A DNA stretch of 29,873 nt from Streptomyces sp. MMG1533 (lineage in GTDB: Bacteria; Actinomycetota; Actinomycetes; Streptomycetales; Streptomycetaceae). Numbering within the stretch: the first letter of the stretch is position 1; each line of letters begins with the position of its first letter. The notes under the pieces were generated by a model that did not search any database, was not told where the DNA came from, and was given only the letters and a program-made list of their open reading frames with translations. Location of the stretch: contig NZ_LGDG01000261.1 of assembly GCF_001279775.1 (NCBI RefSeq), forward strand, positions 1-29,873. Direction: 5' to 3'. Of this stretch, positions 24,187-29,873 are shown in pieces. The translations under genes and the position numbers were made by a program.

Positions 24187-25578
24187 TCATGTGTGGTTCG
24201 CCGCCGGTGTGCCGTCGAAGGGGATGATCAGCCGGTACTTCCCGCCGGCGGACTGCTCAGGCGGATCGGTGGCCCGTGCGACGGTGACGTGTTCGAGGTC
24301 GTAGGAGCCCATGAACCGGTGGATCTCCTCGCGAATGGCCTGCCACACCTTCTCGGGATCCGCCTGCTGGGCGGCCCGGACCCGCACGCTGAGGGCTGCG
24401 GGCCCGGTCTGCACCACCTGGGCGAGTTCCAGACCTGGTGCGCGATCCACCACACCGGCCAGGGCGATGGGCGCGACCTCGACGGCCTCACCGTTGCCGC
24501 CCTGGAAGGTGAGCGCCTCGCTCGCTCGGCCCTGGGCGCGGATGGCGGGAAAAGGGTTGCCGCACGGGCATGGGTCCGGCCGGGTGACGACCGAGTCGCC
24601 CAGGTCGTAGCGCAGGACGGGCTGGACACGGTTGGCGAGATTGGTGACCAGGACGGTGTGTGAGCGCTTGCCGGGCGGCACGGGGCGGTAGTCGGCGTCG
24701 ACGGGTTCCAGGAACCCCCAGTCGGAATTGACGTGCAGCCAGTCCTCAGGGCAGCCGATGGCGGTGGACATGAATTCGCAGGCGCCGTAGCCGTTGCCGA
24801 TCCGGGCCTGGAAGACCTGCCGGATTCGCTGGTAGCCGCTGTCCGTCAGACCCTCGGCGGCCAGGACGACAAGGCGCGGCCGGATCCGCAGACGTCCGGC
24901 TTCCTGTTCCCGGGCCAGGAGCGCGAGCTGGCCGGCGTAACCGATCAGCACATTGGGGCGGAACCGGTTGAGCTGCTCCACGAGTTCCGGCATCGGTGTG
25001 AAGACCGAGAGGACGCGCAGCAGGCCCCCTTCGCCCACGCTGCGGGCCACAGAACGGGGCAGCACGGTCGACGAGCCGAAGTGCCCGCCGGTGGCCAGGA
25101 CCCAGGCGACTCGGCCTCCTCGCAGGGCGACCGCGGCGGCCTCGGTGGGAGGGAGCCAGGTGCCGAACGCGCGGAGGGCGAGGGCCCGGGTGACCGCGGA
25201 GACGGCCTTGTCGTACACGAAGATGCCGCGCACGCCGCTGCTGCCTGAGGTGGTTCCCACGCGGTACTTGCCCAGGAAGTCCGTACCGACGAGGGAAGGG
25301 TCGTCGATGAACGCGCGCACTCGATCGTGGGTCACCTCGGGGTCGGTGACCCAGTCGTCGAACCGGGCCATGAGCCGTTTCTTGTCGGTGACCGGCAGCG
25401 TCGTGATGTCGTCGACGTGCCAGGGCAGACCGCGGTAGAGCTCGCGATAGTACGGCGAATGCGCTCGGGCATGGGCTACCGCGGCGGCCAGTCTGCGGGA
25501 CCGCCGGCGCTCCAGCGCCGACGGTCCCTCCTTCTTCGCTGCCCGTAAGTCACGGAGCAGACGAATGGTCTGACGCAT
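24187..25578 (-). CDS. PaaK/CapK-like adenylate-forming ligase
   Basis: This 463-residue member of the phenylacetate-CoA ligase family activates a carboxylate as an acyl-adenylate, then usually passes it to CoA. Visible motifs are HSPYYRELY (40-48), the phosphate-binding TTSGSSGVRG (109-118), GNGYGACEFMS (near 280) and VQPVLRYDLGDSV (near 345). A cysteine-rich PDPCPCGNPF follows, typical of the family. ATG at 25578 has GGAGG 7 nt upstream. Codon 11 (25546-25548) is TTA. It sits between a second adenylating enzyme and a 2OG oxygenase, suggesting an acyl or aminoacyl unit activated for coupling. The acid substrate cannot be predicted; aryl acids are common in the family. Confidence 0.87.
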   Translation of the reverse strand: MRQTIRLLRDLRAAKKEGPSALERRRSRRLAAAVAHARAHSPYYRELYRGLPWHVDDITTLPVTDKKRLMARFDDWVTDPEVTHDRVRAFIDDPSLVGTDFLGKYRVGTTSGSSGVRGIFVYDKAVSAVTRALALRAFGTWLPPTEAAAVALRGGRVAWVLATGGHFGSSTVLPRSVARSVGEGGLLRVLSVFTPMPELVEQLNRFRPNVLIGYAGQLALLAREQEAGRLRIRPRLVVLAAEGLTDSGYQRIRQVFQARIGNGYGACEFMSTAIGCPEDWLHVNSDWGFLEPVDADYRPVPPGKRSHTVLVTNLANRVQPVLRYDLGDSVVTRPDPCPCGNPFPAIRAQGRASEALTFQGGNGEAVEVAPIALAGVVDRAPGLELAQVVQTGPAALSVRVRAAQQADPEKVWQAIREEIHRFMGSYDLEHVTVARATDPPEQSAGGKYRLIIPFDGTPAANHT

Positions 25579-25609
25579 GATCCGTCCTCCGTTGTGCTGG
25601 TGAGAGGGG

Positions 25610-26737
25610 TCAGTAGACGCCTTCGACGACAGGCTTGCCCGAGAACTCCTCGACAGGGTGGACGTCCGCGATGGCGTCGCTCACCTCGCTGGTGCGGTGC
25701 GGGACCCGGACGGCCGTGTCGCGTTCCAGATTGTTCGGCAGGAACATGCCCCTGCTGATGTGGTGTTGGAGCACCTGGCCGCGCTCCCCGTAGGGAACGG
25801 CCTTCCCGGTCTCCGAGTCGACGACGGAGAAGATGGTGAAGGGGGCCGGCGGATCGAAGACGGCGGGTGCGTCGGCTGCCGCATCCGCGCGTTCGACCAT
25901 GCCACCGATGATCATCGTGCTGGCGTAGCCGCCCACCAACTTGGCTCCCGGGAAGATCTCGTTCTGGAAGCGATTGCGGGTGGCGGTGTCCATCTTCGTG
26001 CCGCCCCACCCGATGATCTGGGTCCGCTCATTGATCAGGTCGACGAGTCCGTCGCGGCGGCACAGTGCCTCCAGCAGGGGCGGGGTGCTGTACAGCACCG
26101 CGATCTCCTGGCTGCGCAGGATCCATTCCGCCTGATCCACGACGTGCTCCACGTAGAGGTCGACCTCTTCCAAGGCGCCGCGGGCGATGCAACGTTTCAC
26201 CCAGCGGGGATCGAGGTCGAGCAGGAAGCAGACCGTGCCGAAACGGGATGCGGTGTCCCTGATCAGCGTGCCTGCCATGTGTGGATCGGTGGGTCCCATG
26301 CAGAGCCAGCCGCCCGCGCGGATCGGCCCGTGTTCCGCCAGGCCGGCGGCGTGCCAGTCGGTGGCCCGTTGCTGGGTCTCCGGCATCCAGATCACACGCT
26401 TGGGAGGCCCGGTCGTGCCCCCGCTCTCGCCGATGACGGGTTGCCCGGCCTCCGGGGGGTAGCCGCGAGGGATGAGATCGGTGACCTGCACGTCGCGCAG
26501 CTCGTCCACGATGTTCGGGAAAAGTCGCAGGTCATCGACGGTCGAGACGTCTTTGCGGGGATCGAAGTCCAAAGTCTGGGCCCGTGACAGCCAGAACGGA
26601 CTCCCTGTGTCAGGGCCGAAGTGCCACTCCATCGCTTCCCGTATGAGTTCAGAAGCGTTTGGAGGATCGTTCCAAGCTACGTCCAGAGGGCTGTCGGGGG
26701 TGTTCCCGCTGCGCCTGGCCGGAAGGGGTGAGGCCAC
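25610..26737 (-). CDS. EhpF/LuxE-like adenylating enzyme
   Basis: The 375-residue protein has the ANL-type loop GESGGTTGPPKRVIWMPET (about 103-121) and later IGWGGTKMDTATRNRF and YGERGQVLQHHISRGMFLPN. It resembles the EhpF group from phenazine (griseoluteic acid) synthesis, which activates a carboxylate for reduction or transfer, and more distantly LuxE acyl-protein synthetases. GTG at 26737 is chosen because AGAGGAG lies 8 nt upstream; the frame stays open to 27085 but the added residues are low-complexity and Cys/His/Arg-rich. It is the first gene of a three-gene leftward operon (31 bp before the PaaK-like gene). Two different adenylating enzymes side by side imply two acids or a relay; no reductase partner is seen. 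Confidence 0.8.
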   Translation of the reverse strand: MASPLPARRSGNTPDSPLDVAWNDPPNASELIREAMEWHFGPDTGSPFWLSRAQTLDFDPRKDVSTVDDLRLFPNIVDELRDVQVTDLIPRGYPPEAGQPVIGESGGTTGPPKRVIWMPETQQRATDWHAAGLAEHGPIRAGGWLCMGPTDPHMAGTLIRDTASRFGTVCFLLDLDPRWVKRCIARGALEEVDLYVEHVVDQAEWILRSQEIAVLYSTPPLLEALCRRDGLVDLINERTQIIGWGGTKMDTATRNRFQNEIFPGAKLVGGYASTMIIGGMVERADAAADAPAVFDPPAPFTIFSVVDSETGKAVPYGERGQVLQHHISRGMFLPNNLERDTAVRVPHRTSEVSDAIADVHPVEEFSGKPVVEGVY

Positions 26738-27102
26738 CTTCTCTGCTCCTCTCGCGTCTTGCGTTTCCGCCGACGCTTCGGCCTGGGGCGCAGCACTCGG
26801 CACGTGGTGGGGGGACCAGAGCGTCGTGGGGCGGTTGCACCCGGGGCAGGCCGAACCTGCGTGGCTGTGACGGAGGTTCACGATGCACGTTGTGTGTCGA
26901 ACAACCAGCAGAGCGGATGATGATGTGCTGTGGCAACCGCTGTAGCGAAGGTTGGCCGGATTGGTCTTCATCGCTTCCGGGGGCTCTTGCCAACCAGCGG
27001 GGACGTTCTGTACGCATGTGTCGTCGGGATCTGATCGTGTGGGTGTGGCGCGAGGTACCTCTTGCGAACGGTGACGCCAGGCCACAAGTTGGTTGAGGGG
27101 TT
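26738..27102. promoter_or_regulatory. Divergent region, adenylating enzyme / XRE regulator
   Basis: These 365 bases separate the leftward ligase operon from the rightward XRE-ImmA-membrane protein operon. The frame of the adenylating enzyme stays open through most of it but lacks coding character. Only modest inverted repeats are visible, for example GGTTGGC (26950-26956) with GCCAACC (26989-26995), and CAACC (26934-26938) with GGTTG (26950-26954). An operator of the XRE protein would be expected here, but no convincing site can be named. Confidence 0.5.
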
Positions 27103-27576
27103 ATGGGAGACGGCGAACAGGGTCAGCAGGACGGTCGCCCCATCCTGAAGAAGTTCGATCAGCGTCTCAACAGGCTGATCCAGGCTCTGTATCCGGACGA
27201 ACGGACGCGTCCCGGCTTCGCCCGTCTTGCGGCGGAAATCCGGGAGGCGACAGGAGGGAGTATCTCGGCAACCTACCTGTGGGAACTTTCGACCGGCAAG
27301 AAGCGCAATGTGACGTTGGAGCAGTTGGACGTGCTGGCCGAGTTCTTCGGCGTCCCGCCGGGGTATTTCCTGGACGACGAAGTCGCTGAGCGAGTGAGTG
27401 AGCAGCTCTCCATGGCGGCCGCATTGAGCGACGTCAAGGTACGTGACCTGGCGCTCCGATCGGCAGGACTGTCCTCGGTGAGTCTCGATGCGATCCTGGC
27501 CATAGTCGACGAGGTGCGAAAGGTGCAGAACCTGCCGGAAGTCCAACGGCCGGATTCAGACGATCGCACAGGTTGA
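27103..27576 (+). CDS. XRE-family transcriptional regulator
   Basis: The 157-residue protein has an N-terminal helix-turn-helix (about 15-90): residues GFARLAAEIREATGGSISAT are followed by YLWELSTGKKRNVTLEQLDV and LAEFFGVPPGYFLDD, the classic XRE pattern. The C-terminal half is helical (DVKVRDLALRSAGLSSVSLD) and may dimerise or bind a partner. ATG at 27103 follows GAGGGG closely. An ImmA/IrrE-like peptidase gene follows, as in ICEBs1 where ImmA cleaves the XRE repressor ImmR, so regulated proteolysis is a reasonable model. In actinobacteria this pair is commonly found with a MAB_1171c-type membrane protein, as here. Confidence 0.88.
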   Translation: MGDGEQGQQDGRPILKKFDQRLNRLIQALYPDERTRPGFARLAAEIREATGGSISATYLWELSTGKKRNVTLEQLDVLAEFFGVPPGYFLDDEVAERVSEQLSMAAALSDVKVRDLALRSAGLSSVSLDAILAIVDEVRKVQNLPEVQRPDSDDRTG

Positions 27577-27658
27577 GGAAAGGGAGATGCCTTAGCCTCC
27601 AGGGCGGGTGTTGCTTGGTGTGCGCTTTACCTCTCGACCACGAGACGAAGAAGGGGAC

Positions 27659-28192
27659 ATGGAGCAGGAGGATGCTTCGCTGCGGGAAGACTGCATGAAA
27701 GCGCTACGCGGAATCGATTTGCCGCGTCCGTTCACTGTGGAAGCCTTCTGTAGTCAACTGGCACAACAGCGGAACAGACCGCTCCATCTACGTCCCGGAC
27801 CGACCAGGTCGGCGTTTGCCGGAATTTGTGGCGTTTGGATCGCCACCGCAGGCGAGGACTACATCTTCTACGAGGCGCAGACTTCCCGCCTGCACCAAGA
27901 GCACATCATCCTGCATGAGGTCGGGCATATGCTTCTTGAGCATCGCATACACGATGAAGATGCCCGCCATGAGGGTATGGGGAGCGTGGAAGCCCTGCTG
28001 CCGGACTTGCGTCCGCGGAGCATTCGCCGGTTCTTCGGGCGGACCGACTACACGACGTGGCAGGAGCGGGAAGCCGAGATGTTGGCCAGCCTCATAGGCG
28101 TCCAGGCGCGCCGACTGCGTACCCGAAAGTCCTCGGAAGCTCTGGTAAAGCTTGGAACGGCTTTCGGCTTAGGGCTCCCGGATGTCGACTGA
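27659..28192 (+). CDS. ImmA/IrrE-like zinc metallopeptidase
   Basis: The 177-residue protein has the zinc motif HEVGH (in IILHEVGHMLLEH, about residues 82-94) and a downstream acidic segment EREAEMLASLIG that can supply the third ligand, as in the ImmA/IrrE (DUF955) group. Such enzymes cleave a partner XRE repressor or transcription factor in response to a signal. ATG at 27659 with AAGGGG upstream is preferred over the in-frame TTG at 27608. Codon 171 (28169-28171) is TTA. The stop overlaps the next gene by 11 bp. The XRE protein just upstream is the obvious target. Confidence 0.85.
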   Translation: MEQEDASLREDCMKALRGIDLPRPFTVEAFCSQLAQQRNRPLHLRPGPTRSAFAGICGVWIATAGEDYIFYEAQTSRLHQEHIILHEVGHMLLEHRIHDEDARHEGMGSVEALLPDLRPRSIRRFFGRTDYTTWQEREAEMLASLIGVQARRLRTRKSSEALVKLGTAFGLGLPDVD

Positions 28193-29372
28193 ACTGGCAC
28201 GTTTCGGAAGTGCACTGGCGATACCTGCCGTGACGGGTCTTTGGCTGGCCGCACTGATCCGCGGCCCGTCGGTGGTCAACTCCAGACAGCAGCGCGGACT
28301 CTGGTTGGCTGTTGTGTCGGCGGCCGCGGCGATGACACTCGACTTACCTGCCGTCGTGAACTTCGTGGTCCGAGACGGTGCGTCCGGGCACGCGGTGTCC
28401 CTGACGAGGAACTGCATCGGCGTGGTGTCGGCCGGTGCAGTTCTCTATTTTGTGGCTTCCACTACCGGGCGACATCGGTTACGGATCATGGCGGTGGCGG
28501 CGGCCGTCGTTTACCCGGGTCTGCTCGTAGCACTCGACGGGATGACCCCACCCCATGGGCAGCACGTCCTCCTGGCACACGGACGATCGAGCCCCGGCAT
28601 CCTCTACTGGTTGGCTCTCATCACTGCCCACTTGCTCGCGGATTCCGTGTGCACCTTTGTGTGCTGGCGCTACGCCAGACAGGCCGGGAGAACCCTCTCT
28701 GCCAGCCTCCTGGTCTTCGGAGCCGGAACAGCTTTTGCCGGACTGTTCTGGCTTGTGCTCCTGACCGAGGTCGTACTCGACAACCGTTGGGGATCGGCGT
28801 TTTCCCCGCTCCTGATGAGTCTTCACGGACTGCTGAGAGCTGCCGCCCTTCTCGTACCGTCATTCGCGTCGCTCCTCAGGACGGGGCAGGACTGCGTCGT
28901 CGCCTGGCGGCTTTGGCCGCTGTGGCACGAACTGGTGAAAGCGGTCCCCAACGTGGCTCTGTCCACACCCCAAGGGAGACTGGAGGAACTGATCCGGCCT
29001 GCCGTCCCGCGAAGTCTGCTCGTCTACCGCAGGGTGATCGAAATTCGTGACGCGATGCTCGTCCTGGGGGACTACGCCGGTTACTGCGACCCATCCGAAC
29101 TCCGGACCGGCTCCCCGGTGGATCGTGACTCGCCAACGGTCGAACAGCAGGCATCGGCTCTGGCGAACCTCATCAGAGACGCATGTCAGGCCAAAGTGAA
29201 CAGGAAGCCATTACTGCGCAACTCCTTCCGCCTCGGAACATTGGGCAGCTGTGATCTCGACGAAGAGAAGCGGTTCCTTCTCGAAGTCGCGCATGCGTAT
29301 GCAAAATTCCCTGCTCATACAAACCCGGGGGTCCGGATTCGGACATCCGGTGCTGGGGGCCCACACGACTGA
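28182..29372 (+). CDS. MAB_1171c-like membrane protein with DUF6545-type tail
   Basis: The 396-residue protein has about seven hydrophobic segments in its first 230 residues and a soluble C-terminal domain. That domain carries WRLWPLWHELVKAVPNVAL and later LVYRRVIEIRDAMLVL, the pattern I associate with DUF6545 proteins (MAB_1171c family). Function is unknown; the constant partnership with XRE and ImmA genes suggests a membrane sensor or transporter feeding a proteolysis-controlled regulator. ATG at 28182 lies inside the ImmA stop region. It holds three TTA codons: 55 (28344-28346), 100 (28479-28481) and 344 (29211-29213), unusual for one gene and implying bldA dependence or recent acquisition. 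Confidence 0.8.
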   Translation: MSTELARFGSALAIPAVTGLWLAALIRGPSVVNSRQQRGLWLAVVSAAAAMTLDLPAVVNFVVRDGASGHAVSLTRNCIGVVSAGAVLYFVASTTGRHRLRIMAVAAAVVYPGLLVALDGMTPPHGQHVLLAHGRSSPGILYWLALITAHLLADSVCTFVCWRYARQAGRTLSASLLVFGAGTAFAGLFWLVLLTEVVLDNRWGSAFSPLLMSLHGLLRAAALLVPSFASLLRTGQDCVVAWRLWPLWHELVKAVPNVALSTPQGRLEELIRPAVPRSLLVYRRVIEIRDAMLVLGDYAGYCDPSELRTGSPVDRDSPTVEQQASALANLIRDACQAKVNRKPLLRNSFRLGTLGSCDLDEEKRFLLEVAHAYAKFPAHTNPGVRIRTSGAGGPHD

Positions 29373-29426
29373 CGGGGCTCTGTCCCGAAGGTTGCTTTCT
29401 CACTGACATCCTCATCTGGAGGCACG

Positions 29427-29873
29427 ATGAAAGCAGAAGGGAAGAAGGTGCTGCTCGCGGCACCGCGAGGCTTTTGCGCAGGAGTGGTTCGCGCCATTCA
29501 TGCCGTCGAGAAGGCCCTGGAGAAGTACGGCGCTCCGGTCTACGTCCGGCACGAGATCGTGCACAACAAGTACGTCGTGCAGACCCTGGAGAAGAAGGGT
29601 GCTGTCTTCGTCGAACGCACGGAGGAGGTGCCGCCGGGCAACATCGTGATGTTCTCCGCGCACGGCGTCGCCCCCGTCGTGCACGAGGAGGCCGCGCGCG
29701 GCCGGCTCAAGGCCATCGACGCGACCTGCCCGCTGGTCACCAAGGTCCACAAGGAAGCCGTCCGCTTCGCCGAGGAGGACTACGACATCCTCCTGATCGG
29801 GCACGAGGGCCACGAGGAGGTCATCGGCACCTCCGGCGAGGCCCCCGACCACATCCAGCTCGTCGACGGCCCC
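29427..29873 (+). CDS. ispH: 4-hydroxy-3-methylbut-2-enyl diphosphate reductase, N-terminal part
   Basis: The frame is open from ATG 29427 to the window end (149 codons; full IspH is about 310-340). Motifs are [10 protein letters not shown] with Fe-S ligand C17, HEIVHN with H46, MFSAHGV with H79, and [11 protein letters not shown] with C101. IspH performs the last MEP step, reducing HMBPP to IPP and DMAPP. GGAGG lies 5 nt upstream. With dxs and ispG in the main operon, this may be a third MEP gene dedicated to the cluster, or the housekeeping copy beyond the border; the fragment cannot decide. Confidence 0.95.
   Translation, partial: MKAEGKKVLLAAPRGFCAGVVRAIHAVEKALEKYGAPVYVRHEIVHNKYVVQTLEKKGAVFVERTEEVPPGNIVMFSAHGVAPVVHEEAARGRLKAIDATCPLVTKVHKEAVRFAEEDYDILLIGHEGHEEVIGTSGEAPDHIQLVDGP

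Noticed and set aside
26738..27085. N-terminal extension of the EhpF-like enzyme to ATG 27085
   Set aside because: The added residues are compositionally random, while GTG 26737 has a good AGAGGAG site and gives the family N-terminus.
1..29873. tRNA, rRNA, insertion sequence or phage attachment site
   Set aside because: I saw no tRNA-like cloverleaf, no transposase or integrase motif and no terminal repeats of insertion-sequence type anywhere in the window.

Overview
The window reads as Streptomyces (or close relative) chromosomal DNA: very high GC, strong G/C bias at third codon positions, GTG starts, rare TTA codons, and best family matches to Streptomyces terpenoid enzymes. It is almost entirely one terpenoid biosynthetic gene cluster. 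The left edge is the first 28 codons of a clpC-type chaperone gene, and the right edge is the first half of an ispH gene.

Layout. 1-861: clpC fragment, a small HTH protein and a perfect 19-bp inverted repeat closing the leftward unit. 952-3432 (minus): P450 then zinc alcohol dehydrogenase. 3748-7976 (plus): ArgD-like aminotransferase, second zinc dehydrogenase, SAM-dependent prenyl-diphosphate C-methyltransferase and a prenyl diphosphate synthase, with ATGA or 8-bp overlaps at two of the three junctions. 7995-8088: hairpin plus four copies of a 17-bp repeat. 8084-9847: SnoaL-like protein, ElaA-like acetyltransferase and BASS-family transporter in alternating orientation. 10137-22159 (plus): GGPP-synthase-like enzyme, class II diterpene cyclase (DADD), class I terpene synthase (DDTWSD and NDLYSFEEE), P450, 3Fe-4S ferredoxin, dxs, ispG, second P450, acyltransferase-3 and O-methyltransferase. 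22233-26737 (minus): LuxR-type regulator with a degenerate receiver, clavaminate-synthase-like 2OG/Fe oxygenase and two adenylate-forming ligases of the PaaK and EhpF/LuxE type. 27103-29372 (plus): XRE regulator, ImmA/IrrE-type metallopeptidase and a DUF6545/MAB_1171c-type membrane protein. 29427 to the end: ispH.

How it may work. dxs and ispG (and perhaps ispH) would raise MEP-pathway flux. The C-methyltransferase resembles GPP 2-methyltransferase and related IPP/GPP methyltransferases, and its stop overlaps the start of its own prenyl synthase. That arrangement suggests a methylated, non-C5n prenyl diphosphate. A second prenyl synthase, a class II cyclase and a class I synthase then point to a labdane-related bicyclic or tricyclic skeleton, possibly a C21 or larger homoditerpenoid. 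Three P450s, two alcohol dehydrogenases, an aminotransferase, an O-methyltransferase and an acyltransferase could oxidise, aminate, methylate and acylate it. The right-hand oxygenase and ligases could supply a hydroxylated amino-acid or aryl acyl group. I cannot match this gene combination to a cluster of known product from memory. In-frame TTA codons in at least eight genes suggest bldA-dependent, developmentally timed expression.
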